From the IMG/VR virus record IMGVR_UViG_3300023242_000019, positions 1 to 35,810 of that record: a stretch of 35,810 nt of DNA. One strand, written 5' to 3'. Below the pieces are notes generated by a model. The model did no database searches and was not told the DNA's origin. It was given only the letters and a program-made list of their open reading frames with translations. This document shows, piece by piece, positions 1 to 9,822 of this stretch. The stretch's first letter is position 1, and the number at the start of each line of letters is the position of its first letter. A program made the translations under genes and the position numbers. This stretch comes from a virus.

Positions 1-487
1 TTCCAAAAGCGCCCGACGTGTTTCCAATAACAGCTTGTGCTGTAGCACTGGCCGCCCCACGACGTTGTGCGCGGGCTTGGGACTCTTCAATAAAAACGTC
101 TACGTCATCGCCTGAAAAACCGGGGTCGTCAGGTGCGACAGGAGCCGACCCGCCTTCAAAAACAGGTGCGGTACTCGTAAAGTTTCCCGGAGACTTTACC
201 GTACCAGACCAACTCTCATACGGTGTTGTTCTGTCCGTAGCATTCCATTTTTCGATGGCCGCGTTATAAGTTTCGCGGTCCTGTTGCCATTGAGCAAGGT
301 TCGCGTTCCACGGTTCGATCTGGTTGGTGTTAAAGTCATCCACCAGCTTTTGGTAATCGCCAGCTTGTGTTTTATACTGCCCCAAAGCGGTGTTGTAGAT
401 ACCGATCCGGTTATCATAATCCTCCATGATCTTTTTGTCAGTGTCGTAGTAACGATAATCAGGAGACGCATAATTTACAATTGACAT
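1..487 (-). CDS. Hypothetical virion protein, N-terminal part, cut by the window edge
   Basis: The frame is open from an ATG at 487 to the window edge, giving 162 residues with no stop, so the C-terminus lies outside. A good ribosome site (AGGGGG, six bases ahead of the ATG) supports this start, and the gene begins one base after the stop of the 1242-aa gene. The N-terminus is polar, rich in Tyr, Asp and Gln (SPDYRYYDTDKKIMEDYDNR), and looks like a long helix. A Pro/Gly-rich linker follows, with the phrase VFEGGSAPVAP, loosely like the Gly-Gly motif in other proteins of this phage. I do not recognise a family. By position it is the next member of the internal/ejection protein cassette, which is an inference. 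Confidence 0.75.
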   Translation of the reverse strand, partial: MSIVNYASPDYRYYDTDKKIMEDYDNRIGIYNTALGQYKTQAGDYQKLVDDFNTNQIEPWNANLAQWQQDRETYNAAIEKWNATDRTTPYESWSGTVKSPGNFTSTAPVFEGGSAPVAPDDPGFSGDDVDVFIEESQARAQRRGAASATAQAVIGNTSGAFG

Positions 488-488
488 G

Positions 489-3400
489 TTAACCCCCTAA
501 ACTTCCAATCCCACTTTTCATCAACTGCGTTGTTGAGTCATTTGGGAACATTGCAGCGTACCTAGTCCTGTCAACCGGTCCAGAAGATTGTACAGGTGCC
601 ACTTGGGGTGGCGCAGCGGCCTGTTGGACAGGACTAGGCTGAGTAACCGCACCGGGTAAGGCGGGAGGTCCCTCCGGTGCGGTATTCAATGACCCTTCTT
701 GGTCTGAAGGGGGTAAGGGTCTTTGTGGTTCAGACGGAACAGTAAATTTTTCTGTTTCTTCGTCTGTTTCACGAATTATTGAAGGAGGGCTTCTTCGTAT
801 CGGAGAGAAGCCTAAATCTTTAAGCATGTTTCCGACGCGCTCGGCGAGACGAACACGTTCTTTGTCATTACGCGGTTTGCGCATCATAGCTGCCAAAAGT
901 GTTGGGTTAGCCATCAATTCGGACATAACGTCCGTCTGTAATGCCGCCGGAATGTCGTTAAATATACGACGCATTGTTTCGGCACCTTGACCCGCAGCGA
1001 TAAGAGCGCCGGGGCCACTTTGACCGCCAGTAAACATGCGTTGTGCGCGAGTACCAATTGCAGAACCTGTAATGCCTAAGTAAAAATCAAACAAAGGTCC
1101 CGCACGATCCACCAGTTCCCCGATATCACCCGCTTTTTCCGAAGCTTCAAACCGAACCATTTCAGACAAATAGGTCTTTAGGTTGGAAAGTTCTGCTTCG
1201 TTCATTACTTTGTTTTCCTTCATCCAGTCCACTAACGATACGCGGCCTCTGGAGCCCTTTATAGGACGAAACATGTCATCATATAGGGTGCTTGGGCTAA
1301 AGGTCCCCGAGTGGCTGCCACCCGCCTTTGTCGCGGCCCATTCTAAAATGGAAGACTTCAAACCGGTCATGGCTTGTTCCCGCGCGTCTTCGGGGGCGTT
1401 TGTAACAACGCTTAAAAGTCGGTCCAACCCTTGGATCGGGGCTCTTGTGTTAATAGCTCGTGCAATGGCCGTTGTCGGGCTTTCTGTTCCATACACCCTA
1501 CGGCCTGTATCACTCATCACAGGGTTCATGAGGTCATAAAAGCTTAATTGAGCCAACTCTTCCGCTTGGTTCTTTCGATTAATCTCAGAAGACTCTCTTA
1601 GAAGAACGTTTGCACTTTCGGCATTTTGTAAATCAAACTGTAACCCGGGAAATTGGTCAAGCACGTCTTTGTTTTTAGCAACCCACTTAGCCAAAGCATC
1701 GGGGTTTACCTCACCAGTATTGGGATCAAAAGCCTCTGACCGCGCATTCCGAAGGATTTGCTCCGTAACGCCGCGCAACGTTCCTATGGTTGTTTCCGCA
1801 TCAGCCAAGCCTTCTTCTACCGCAAACATCCCGATTTCGTTAATTTGTTCAAGACGCAGATAGGTTGGATCATTTCCGCCCTGAAGGATGCGACGAGCCA
1901 GTAACTCTGGTCCCATGCTCGCGGCTCCCGAGCCTTTTGTTTTTGTGGCTTCGCCCGCAAAAGCCCGAGTGAACGTGTCATTAAGAGAGCGCGAATACGA
2001 ACGAGCCATGTCATACGAGAACCGGTAATCATTTGCCTCCGGTCCCAACGATGCGCCACCTAGATCGTCTAACATGGCACTGGCCATTTCATTAGCAATC
2101 CTAGCGGAGTTATAATCAGGGTTTTCCCCGGAGGAAAAACGACGTGAATAGTTTAAGGCAATGCCGCGCAGTTCCGTTAGTTCTTTTGTTGTTAACGGAT
2201 CGGTTATTACCCCGGTTCCGTCGGCCGCGGGTTGGTTACCCTGCATGACCATTAAATCAGCGGTCTTGTCTAGCGCATCCGCCAACTGACGTGTTCTAGG
2301 GGTAGACATGCGGCCGCGAGAAGAGCTTGCTTCTTGACGCAACCTTGTCAAAATATCTTGTTGTGTTGCGCCTTCGTTAGTCATCGCATCGACGATGCTA
2401 CTTACACGGTTTTCATAGCTTGTACCCGCCAGCTTTGTAACGGCGTCGGTTGCCCGTCTTTGAGCCGTGACCAACTCTCCGGAAGCCGGTGCAGGCGCAC
2501 CTAATCCCAACTCGTTTGTTTTACGATCAACAAATTGTTGAAGTAAAGGCATGTCGTCGGCAAGCTTACCTTGAAGCTCGGGAGAAACGCCCCTTACACT
2601 GTTCCATTTTGTTATGAAACTGGGAGTGTTAGTCGCTTCCCCCGCAGCGTTTGAAAAAGAAGTTATGTCGATTTCAGGGACAGAACCCCACAGTATTTTT
2701 TCTTTGCTTCGGGCTTGGCCTAACTGGTTTGTAATAACGTCAAAAAGTCTTTCAGAAAGCTGGATGTTGCTAGTTCCGTCTCTCGAAACAGTTTCGAAAG
2801 CTTTCAGTACGTTATCTGTGGCAAATGCCATGCGTTCATTTAGCTGTGCGCTAAACACGCCTTCGGCCAAATCCGCAGCCGTTTGAAGGGCGTCTTGGTC
2901 CCCTGTTTGGGACATTGCTAGAATTACGTTTCGCAAAGCTTTGATAGAGGCCTTAGAACCGGCGGTTCTTTCCGCGGACAGACCGCTGCCAAGCTGCTCT
3001 AAAGAGGCTTCAATAGCCAGCAAAGCAGGTGATCCGCCTTTTGCCCCCGCAGTTAGCATAATAGGTTTGCCGTCTTCGCCAACCAACAATTCGCCTAAAT
3101 CGTCTCCGGCCAAACGTTGGATTACGGCTTCTACGTCTTCGCCTTCTGCTTCCAAGATATCCACGATCCGCTCAACCGCTTTTCTTTGACGAGCGGATTT
3201 AAGCGGGGACAAAACCGCGCTTGCGCCGCCTTGTTCGTAGGTCTGTTTTACGCGACGCAATGCCGGTAGAATTTGATCGTAATTGTTTAGAACAGGCGCT
3301 AGAGGACTGGAGGCAACAGTCGTTCCGACACCCCCCACTGTTTCGAAGAAGATGCGGGCTAACGGATCACCTTGGAAATACGTTTCTGCTACACTTGCTC

Positions 3401-4217
3401 CGCCCACTTGACCAACACCCGAAATGGCTTCTGCGGCAAGAAAAGGAGCAGGTGCTGCGCGGGCCGCGGACCCTGTTCGAGCCAGCATGTTTTGAGCGCC
3501 TTGAAGCAAACGAGTGGACCGAGACGGCGTTACGCCGTTTTCGGCTAAGTTCTTTACAAACTCGGCCGTTCCAACCCCAACGTTTTTACTAATCATGAAG
3601 GGAAAGGGCAGCCAGCCTAAAACGCCTGCGGCGGTTTTCCCGGATTCATAGGCGGCTGTTTGTCCCGGAAGCATCGGACTTTCTGGTCCCATTAACTGGT
3701 CGGTAAGTAATTCGCCGCCTTTATAGGCGGCCAAAGACCCCGCTATACCCCCCACTAAAGCAGCGGCCCCTTTTGCTACAGGGTGCGCAACGGGCACTTT
3801 TGCGCCAACTTTTGCGCCCGCCATAAAACCGCCCAGAGACGTTGTTGCGGGACCGACTTCACGTTTAAAACCGTCTAGGAACGTACCGGCTTCAATGGGG
3901 TTACCTTCGGTATCTTGCGCCAGTAAGTTTATTATTTGGTCGTTTGTAAGGCCTCTTTCTGAGGGCGGCTTGTCTTTTAAAGGTCCAAAAGTATCAAACA
4001 ACGTGGAGTTACCGCTTAACAAACCTTGATAAGCGCCACTTCCTAAAACTTCTTCCGCCAGCATTTCTGCCATAATTTGAGACGGGTTTTGACCTTCCGA
4101 GGAGAAGTTTTGCACATAGGCATCAAACTGAGGCTTGTCAAAAACCACCGGGCTATAATTAGGTCCTACGGAATCCGCTGTTACGACTTCCGGCGCGACT
4201 ACATCATCTGGTCCCAT
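489..4217 (-). CDS. Giant virion protein, putative internal/ejection protein (1242 aa)
   Basis: No enzymatic motif is visible. Residues about 122-170 form a Gly/Ala-rich hydrophobic stretch (MAGAKVGAKVPVAHPVAKG, AALVGGIAGSLAAYKGG) that could insert in or cross a membrane. The rest is long, charged and mostly helical, and the C-terminal ~100 residues are Pro/Gln-rich before a conserved-looking end (RYAAMFPNDSTTQLM). The ATG overlaps the preceding stop by one base (TAATG), so translation is probably coupled. Large helical proteins downstream of the tail hub in short-tailed phages are typically packaged internal proteins ejected with the DNA, and that is the role I infer. A tail appendage or a packaged enzyme of unrecognised fold are alternatives. 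Confidence 0.7.
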   Translation of the reverse strand: MGPDDVVAPEVVTADSVGPNYSPVVFDKPQFDAYVQNFSSEGQNPSQIMAEMLAEEVLGSGAYQGLLSGNSTLFDTFGPLKDKPPSERGLTNDQIINLLAQDTEGNPIEAGTFLDGFKREVGPATTSLGGFMAGAKVGAKVPVAHPVAKGAAALVGGIAGSLAAYKGGELLTDQLMGPESPMLPGQTAAYESGKTAAGVLGWLPFPFMISKNVGVGTAEFVKNLAENGVTPSRSTRLLQGAQNMLARTGSAARAAPAPFLAAEAISGVGQVGGASVAETYFQGDPLARIFFETVGGVGTTVASSPLAPVLNNYDQILPALRRVKQTYEQGGASAVLSPLKSARQRKAVERIVDILEAEGEDVEAVIQRLAGDDLGELLVGEDGKPIMLTAGAKGGSPALLAIEASLEQLGSGLSAERTAGSKASIKALRNVILAMSQTGDQDALQTAADLAEGVFSAQLNERMAFATDNVLKAFETVSRDGTSNIQLSERLFDVITNQLGQARSKEKILWGSVPEIDITSFSNAAGEATNTPSFITKWNSVRGVSPELQGKLADDMPLLQQFVDRKTNELGLGAPAPASGELVTAQRRATDAVTKLAGTSYENRVSSIVDAMTNEGATQQDILTRLRQEASSSRGRMSTPRTRQLADALDKTADLMVMQGNQPAADGTGVITDPLTTKELTELRGIALNYSRRFSSGENPDYNSARIANEMASAMLDDLGGASLGPEANDYRFSYDMARSYSRSLNDTFTRAFAGEATKTKGSGAASMGPELLARRILQGGNDPTYLRLEQINEIGMFAVEEGLADAETTIGTLRGVTEQILRNARSEAFDPNTGEVNPDALAKWVAKNKDVLDQFPGLQFDLQNAESANVLLRESSEINRKNQAEELAQLSFYDLMNPVMSDTGRRVYGTESPTTAIARAINTRAPIQGLDRLLSVVTNAPEDAREQAMTGLKSSILEWAATKAGGSHSGTFSPSTLYDDMFRPIKGSRGRVSLVDWMKENKVMNEAELSNLKTYLSEMVRFEASEKAGDIGELVDRAGPLFDFYLGITGSAIGTRAQRMFTGGQSGPGALIAAGQGAETMRRIFNDIPAALQTDVMSELMANPTLLAAMMRKPRNDKERVRLAERVGNMLKDLGFSPIRRSPPSIIRETDEETEKFTVPSEPQRPLPPSDQEGSLNTAPEGPPALPGAVTQPSPVQQAAAPPQVAPVQSSGPVDRTRYAAMFPNDSTTQLMKSGIGSLGG

Positions 4218-7153
4218 CAGGGTTTTCCGTTCTGTTGGTTCATAATGTGCTGCCTAAATCCGGCGGCCGTATCGTTATCAACTTTTCCCGTAACGCTGCT
4301 TGGAACAGTGGCCAACATTCCTAACAATCTATCAATCTCAAAGTTGTTAGAAAGAACCGCTTGGCGGGTCTTGTCGTCTTGAATGCCGTCGTTAAGAGCC
4401 GTTAAATTTGCGCGTCTTTGTTGTTGTGCTAACGCCTTCATTTCTACCAGCTTACCTGCTTCAGACTCCGGGTTGGTAAAAAACTTGTCTGGATCAGGAA
4501 ATAAAGCCCCGACCTTTTCCATTTCAGCAACAGGAAACCGTGGGTTAACTACCAAGGCTGATCGCCCTAGAATGGTAAGGCCCCGCAAGAATTGACGGTT
4601 TGCTTGGGTTCCCGAAAAAGCTTGACGAGCTTGTGGGATAAAGCCCCCAAACACGTTATCGGCAAACACTGCAAACCCTGCGTAGGGGCCCGTACCGTTA
4701 CGAGCCGCAGACATTGCATCACGCATCAGGGCCGCATCTTTGCCGGATAAATTCTGCGGGTTTTCGCGGGTTCCGCCGCGGGAGACAATTCCTAGTTGTT
4801 CGTCCATAGCCTCTAAATCGGAGCCGGCCCTTAAAGCAACTCTTTGTTTTGCCGCAATATCGTAAGCAATTGTATCGCTTAGTGGATTCACGCCGGTAGT
4901 AGGCATACTTTGCGCTGTACCGTCCGAGGCTACATAGGTTCTTCCGCCGTCATAGCTTAGAACGTTGCCCAATCCTTGAATAGCGAAGGCTTTGGCCGTC
5001 GGAGCGGTGTCAGAACTCATGTTAGAAACATTGAATTTCTGCGTACCGCCGGAGTTGGCTTCGTTGGCTTTTGCAATAGCGGCCGCTCCACCCACGGTGG
5101 TTGCGTCAACCACCTGAGTAGTTTGGTTGCCCATATTGCGAATAACTTTGAAGTCGGGTTTGGTAGGTCCGCCTTCCGCTTGAAAGACGGACGTTGCCGT
5201 ATTGTCCGCAGGATTAAATAGGACCAGATCGTTGTCCACAACCTTGAGGCTTGGTGCCAGACGATCCGCTGCCGCTTCCGCCTCGGTAAACGCCTGCTTA
5301 CGAAGAGCCAAGCTTTCGTTTGCAAGCTGAGTAATCGTGCCCAAATCCAGATTACCTTGAGAGATGTCCAGACCACGCTCTTTAAGACCGTTTGCAACGT
5401 CATTTTGAAGCTGTGTAAGCAACCGATCCTTCTCAGACTCGCTACCAGTAAAGTCCTGCATGTCGTTTTGCAGCAAACTTTTAAAGTCTTGAGCATTGAT
5501 CTGCAAGCCTTCACGAGCCGCACGATCCAACGCATTTTCCGTAGCCGTTGCCAACTGTTGATTTTGCGCCGCCGCCGAAGCAATGGTGCCCTTGTGGGCT
5601 GCCAACGCAAGGTTAAAGTCGTGCCCTTTGTCCATCTGAGCCAATTCGTAACCGTTTTTAACACCGGCCACTTGTAGGGTATTGTCCAGATCAACTGCTT
5701 TTTCGGTTACGCGCAAGCTACTATTTAACTCTGCCAACTGTCGACCCAGTTCTGCACGTTGAGCAATAGTTTTCTCATCATTTGCAAACCCGAGGGCCTG
5801 ACGTGATGCACTAGCCGCGTCAATTGCCTCCTGCAACTCACCTTTAAATTCTTGTGAAGACAAGCGTTCGGAAGTTGTAAAGTCAAACTTTGCGCCTTGA
5901 AGAACTAAATCGTGAGCTTCCGACAAACGCGCTTCTTTTACGGTTAATTCATCCCGAAGTCTAATTTGGTCCTCGGTCAGCGTACCCTTTAGGTTTTCCA
6001 ATGTCCGCCGACTTTCCGACAAATCCCTTGCCAAACGTAGAGCATACCCTTGCTCTGTTTCGCCCGTTTCGCGCTGGAAGGAAAACTTATTGCCCTGCAA
6101 CAGTAGCTCTTGAGCGCGTTCCGCCGCTTTTTCTACTGATTTACTTTCCGCTAAAGCGGCCGCCGCGGAGGCATCTATCTTAGCTTGATTTTCTACTCCC
6201 AGTTTAGTCTGAGAGGACTGCAACGCTGCCATGTCTAACTGGCGTTTTTCCGCAGCTTGGCCTTGCTTAAACTTTAATAGTTCACCCGAACGGGCTCCGA
6301 TATTACCTAATACGGGTTGCGCCACTTGTGCCAAACGCTCCGCAGGGCTCATCTGACGATCCCCGGGGGTGGCAAAGGCCAATGCACCCTGCGCAATGTC
6401 AAACAACATCTGCGATTGGGTCATTTTCTTTTGTTCGTCGTAAGCCGCTTGTTGCTCGTTTCCGCCAATAAGCTGGCCATAAAGAGCCCGGTCTTGGTTA
6501 AAAAGCTCCAAGGCCCGTGGGTCAGGGGCACCGGCGACACGATTAGTGTTCTCTGGTGCAAAATACTGAACCGCGCCGCCTTGTCTAAAATTTACAGGTA
6601 CAGGAGCCTCCTCGGCACCCATATTAACCGTGGACATAATACCACCGGCCATGTCCCCCTCTATAGGGGTATTCATTGCGTCGGGAGCTAACCCGCCGAT
6701 TCCTTGATCTACCGCCGCCATTTGCATGACAGGTTGGATCAGCGTTAAAACCGAGTCTGGCGTTTGTTGGGCATCTTCTTCGCCAACCATTTCGGCCAGT
6801 TCCATACGACGGTCTTGTAGGGGAGCTTGATCCCCTCGAATGGCGTTAATCACACCTTCGTAATCTTCGTTTTCCGCCGCGGCGTCGATGCCTTCAAACT
6901 GTCCCGCAGCTTGCCCTAGCATTTGTTCCAAAACCGCTGGATCGATGCCCGCTTGAGCGCCCATTCCTTCGGCTTCGCCCATGCTGCCTGCTTCAGGCTG
7001 GGGCATTCCGGCCATTGCCATTTGTGGAATTGCAGCGGGGTCTACCGCTTGCTGTGGTGCTGGGGGCATCATTGGAGAACCGCCCGCCTGCATATACCGA
7101 ACCTGTCCGCCGTTTGCAAACATTTGTCGGCCCATTACACCTCTATCCATCAT
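4217..7153 (-). CDS. Large coiled-coil virion protein with N-terminal Gly-Gly motifs (978 aa)
   Basis: The N-terminus is Met/Gly/Pro-rich and carries FANGGQV (12-18), YMQAGGSPM (20-28) and FRQGGAVQYF (189-198), copies of a motif shared with other proteins here. Residues about 200-620 are Ala/Gln/Glu/Lys-rich and look like long coiled coil. The remainder is globular and polar, ending near DRLLGMLATVPSSVTGKVD. No catalytic signature is seen. ATG and the upstream stop share one base (TAATG), and the gene overlaps the 1242-aa gene the same way. The context suggests an internal or ejected virion protein of a short-tailed phage. Proteins with this Met-rich, GG-containing start are familiar from marine phage metagenomes, but I know of no demonstrated function. 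Confidence 0.7.
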   Translation of the reverse strand: MMDRGVMGRQMFANGGQVRYMQAGGSPMMPPAPQQAVDPAAIPQMAMAGMPQPEAGSMGEAEGMGAQAGIDPAVLEQMLGQAAGQFEGIDAAAENEDYEGVINAIRGDQAPLQDRRMELAEMVGEEDAQQTPDSVLTLIQPVMQMAAVDQGIGGLAPDAMNTPIEGDMAGGIMSTVNMGAEEAPVPVNFRQGGAVQYFAPENTNRVAGAPDPRALELFNQDRALYGQLIGGNEQQAAYDEQKKMTQSQMLFDIAQGALAFATPGDRQMSPAERLAQVAQPVLGNIGARSGELLKFKQGQAAEKRQLDMAALQSSQTKLGVENQAKIDASAAAALAESKSVEKAAERAQELLLQGNKFSFQRETGETEQGYALRLARDLSESRRTLENLKGTLTEDQIRLRDELTVKEARLSEAHDLVLQGAKFDFTTSERLSSQEFKGELQEAIDAASASRQALGFANDEKTIAQRAELGRQLAELNSSLRVTEKAVDLDNTLQVAGVKNGYELAQMDKGHDFNLALAAHKGTIASAAAQNQQLATATENALDRAAREGLQINAQDFKSLLQNDMQDFTGSESEKDRLLTQLQNDVANGLKERGLDISQGNLDLGTITQLANESLALRKQAFTEAEAAADRLAPSLKVVDNDLVLFNPADNTATSVFQAEGGPTKPDFKVIRNMGNQTTQVVDATTVGGAAAIAKANEANSGGTQKFNVSNMSSDTAPTAKAFAIQGLGNVLSYDGGRTYVASDGTAQSMPTTGVNPLSDTIAYDIAAKQRVALRAGSDLEAMDEQLGIVSRGGTRENPQNLSGKDAALMRDAMSAARNGTGPYAGFAVFADNVFGGFIPQARQAFSGTQANRQFLRGLTILGRSALVVNPRFPVAEMEKVGALFPDPDKFFTNPESEAGKLVEMKALAQQQRRANLTALNDGIQDDKTRQAVLSNNFEIDRLLGMLATVPSSVTGKVDNDTAAGFRQHIMNQQNGKP

Positions 7154-9822
7154 TAAAATAACCCCGCATTTCTAGCGCCTGCCGCTGCCGACAGACCCGC
7201 TACGCCGAGCCCCAAAATACTTTGGGCTGGCGATACTGAAGGTGCCGTAGTTGCCGAAATACTTTGTTGAGACGACGGAGCGCCCTTATAAATATCTGAC
7301 AAGAAGGACACCCGTTGATATGGCTCGTAAGCTTGTTGTAGGTCTGTTTGACGCTGGGCTTCCAAACCGGCTTGATCTTGGGCTTGGAATTGTTTGCCCA
7401 CGTCGAACAGGAACCCTTGTTCTTTTTGACCCATGCTTTGACCCAATTCACCGAGAGACGCTTGACGTAATCCAAGATTACCAAGTGCATCGCCCTGTGC
7501 CAAGCCCAATTGTCCGTATTGTGTGCCAAGTCCGCCAATGCCCTCGCCCATCCGGCCTTGCAATTCGGAGCCTTGTAGACCCAAACCGCCTGCCGCTTGT
7601 GCGCCCTGCATTCCCATGTTGGCTTGCGCCTGACCAAGCTGGCCTTGTTGACCCGCCATCTGACCGGCAAACTGCTCGCCCGCAAGAGCGGTTTGACCCG
7701 CTTGAGCGGCAATTCCAGCCTGCGCTTGAGCCCCTTGCAGCCCTAATTGGCCTTGTTGGCCAGACATCTGACCAGCTAATTGAGCCGCATTCATACCTGT
7801 TTGGGCGGAAAGTTGCTCTAAACTCATGCCCGTTTGAGCCAAAGCTTGCGCGTTGGCAGAAGCCATTTGCTCCGCGGACATTCCAATGTTGGCCGCGGCC
7901 TGCGTACCCTGTATGCCGAGTTGACCGGCTTGACCGGCACTTTGCTGCGCCAATTGCTCCGCGGACAAACCGAGTTGACCGGCTTGCTGGGAAGTCTGCG
8001 CCATAAGTTGTTGTGCCGACATTCCAGTGCTGGCCTGTTGCTGAATGAGTTGACCCGCAAGCTGTTCTGCGGAAATACCCAATTGAGCGGCTTGTCCGGC
8101 TAATTGACCTTGTAACTGTGCCGCGGACATGCCCAATTGACCCGCCAATTGCTCGGCTGATTGACCCAATTGACCCGCCGTGCCTAAATTCTGAGAGGCA
8201 AGCTGCTCGGCCGCCATGCCTTGCTGGCCTGCCGCTGTCTGCGCGGACAAACCAAGCTGACCTAATTGCCCCGCTTGTGTGGCCGCTAACTTTTCGCCTT
8301 CAAGCCCTAATTGACCCGCCGCAGTAGCTGCTTGCGTTCCAGCTTGAGCGCCTTGAGCGCCGAGGGACCCGGTAAGTTGCGCCGCTTGTTGGCCGCGTCC
8401 TTGCTGGGCCTCGTATGCGGTTTGCGCCCGTTGTGCAGCACTTTCAAAGCCCGCTTGACGCATCCCTGCGGCAGTCCGGCCTTGTTGTTCTAACACGTTT
8501 CTTGCCATTTCGGCTTCTTGAATACCCTGTCTTGACCCGCCAAACGCTCCCGCGCCTACGGCCTGTGCCCGCTGCCCTTGAGCCGCGATGTCACCTTGAC
8601 GTTGGATGTCCGACAGAGCCTGTTGAACCGCCGCATCCTCGTACTGGTTCATAAATGCGCCAGTGGAATTGGGGTCAAACGCTCCTGTTGTTCCAGCCAA
8701 ACCTGCAATGCCTTGCTGTGCGGTAGAGGTTCCTAAAGCGCCTGCCTGCTGTAAAGCGGCGGCCGCGTCACTGGTAATACCTCGGGCACCTTGAACGGCT
8801 TGTTGACTTCCAGCCAATGCGTTTTCATACGCGCCAATACCGCCGACACCCGCTTGTTGGGCCGCGGTCCGCGCTGCGTCAGAAGAGGCTCCTAGCCCCA
8901 AAGCCGTACCCGCTGCACCCAAACGAGCGCCTAGCCCAGCATCTGCCGCGGCCTGAGAACCCATTCCTGCGGCAGCGCCCAAAGCTTGGGCTCCGCCTGA
9001 TGCAACGTTACGTGCGCCCTGAATGGCCCCGGCTGTTCCGGTTCCGGCTGCGCCTGCTACGTCTTGCGCACCAAGAGCCGCGCCTTGCAGGCCTTCTTGC
9101 CCCGCTTGCGCTTGAAGGCGGGCTTGATCCGTGGCTTGATTTAAGTTCTGACCGGCTAACGTAGCGGCATCTAATGCTCCTGCACCTAATGCCCCGTAAG
9201 CTCTAGCTTGGTCAACAGACTGACCTAGTTGTCCAGCTAACGTGTTTTGAACGTTTGCTCCACCGGCTCTTGTGGCATCGGCAACTTGCCCAGCCATGCC
9301 TGCGGCACCCGTCATCCCTTGTTGGGCAGCACTAATTTGACCGGGTATAGCGTCATAAGCAGCCAATTGGTCTGTTGTGGACTGTCCCGCGGCTAATCTC
9401 GCGTTATCGGCAGCGGTTCCAAGGCCGAGGGCCGCGGTATCTGTAGCAGATTGACCGGCCCCAATTGCGTTTGCAATACCTTGTTGAGCCGCGGAAACTT
9501 GTCCCGGTACGGCGTCTGCGCCTGCCCGCATGTAGTCTGCGGCTTCTGTTTGGTAGGGTTGTGCGCCAGCCATGACACCGCCAATGGCGGTTTGGGCGTC
9601 GCCAAGCGTGTAACCGGCCTCCTCTAAGTAAGGCTGATATCCGCCAATCCCTGCTCCTGCGAGTTCCCCAGCTTTGATTTGAAGCTGGTTCATCTCCGCA
9701 ACCATGTTCGGAGGTATTGAGACGCCTTGGTCTGCTAGAGCTTTAGCGGATTTAAGTAAGCCTATTTTGTAGGCTTCAATATCCGGAGCTTCGCGGACTA
9801 TCTGTTCTGTTGTTTCGACCAT
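7153..9822 (-). CDS. Ala/Gln/Gly-rich hendecad-repeat virion protein (889 aa)
   Basis: About two thirds of this protein is a low-complexity Ala/Gln/Gly/Leu sequence. Residues about 500-735 (roughly 7620-8330) break cleanly into 11-residue units such as AGQLGQSAEQL, AGQLGMSAAQL and QGQLAGQAAQL, with apolar residues about every 3-4 positions. That is the pattern of hendecad coiled coils and of class-A amphipathic helices. Earlier residues hold looser GAAG/TAAQQG repeats. The last ~100 residues are ordinary sequence and end in a Gly/Ala-rich apolar stretch (GLGVAGLSAAAGARNAGLF). It sits between two other giant proteins with one-base overlaps on both sides. I infer a packaged internal protein that forms a long helical bundle or coats membrane during ejection. 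No enzyme motif is visible. Confidence 0.7.
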   Translation of the reverse strand: MVETTEQIVREAPDIEAYKIGLLKSAKALADQGVSIPPNMVAEMNQLQIKAGELAGAGIGGYQPYLEEAGYTLGDAQTAIGGVMAGAQPYQTEAADYMRAGADAVPGQVSAAQQGIANAIGAGQSATDTAALGLGTAADNARLAAGQSTTDQLAAYDAIPGQISAAQQGMTGAAGMAGQVADATRAGGANVQNTLAGQLGQSVDQARAYGALGAGALDAATLAGQNLNQATDQARLQAQAGQEGLQGAALGAQDVAGAAGTGTAGAIQGARNVASGGAQALGAAAGMGSQAAADAGLGARLGAAGTALGLGASSDAARTAAQQAGVGGIGAYENALAGSQQAVQGARGITSDAAAALQQAGALGTSTAQQGIAGLAGTTGAFDPNSTGAFMNQYEDAAVQQALSDIQRQGDIAAQGQRAQAVGAGAFGGSRQGIQEAEMARNVLEQQGRTAAGMRQAGFESAAQRAQTAYEAQQGRGQQAAQLTGSLGAQGAQAGTQAATAAGQLGLEGEKLAATQAGQLGQLGLSAQTAAGQQGMAAEQLASQNLGTAGQLGQSAEQLAGQLGMSAAQLQGQLAGQAAQLGISAEQLAGQLIQQQASTGMSAQQLMAQTSQQAGQLGLSAEQLAQQSAGQAGQLGIQGTQAAANIGMSAEQMASANAQALAQTGMSLEQLSAQTGMNAAQLAGQMSGQQGQLGLQGAQAQAGIAAQAGQTALAGEQFAGQMAGQQGQLGQAQANMGMQGAQAAGGLGLQGSELQGRMGEGIGGLGTQYGQLGLAQGDALGNLGLRQASLGELGQSMGQKEQGFLFDVGKQFQAQDQAGLEAQRQTDLQQAYEPYQRVSFLSDIYKGAPSSQQSISATTAPSVSPAQSILGLGVAGLSAAAGARNAGLF

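Noticed and set aside
757-780. TGTTTCACGAATTATT as a further parS
   Set aside because: Only the left half matches; the right half is unrelated and it lies in coding sequence.
5017-5694. 225-aa minus-strand frame inside the 978-aa gene
   Set aside because: Alternate frame of a well-supported gene, with Trp/Arg-rich noise-like composition.
7251-8006. 251-aa plus-strand open frame
   Set aside because: Arg/Pro/Leu-rich shadow of the Ala/Gln-rich hendecad gene on the minus strand.
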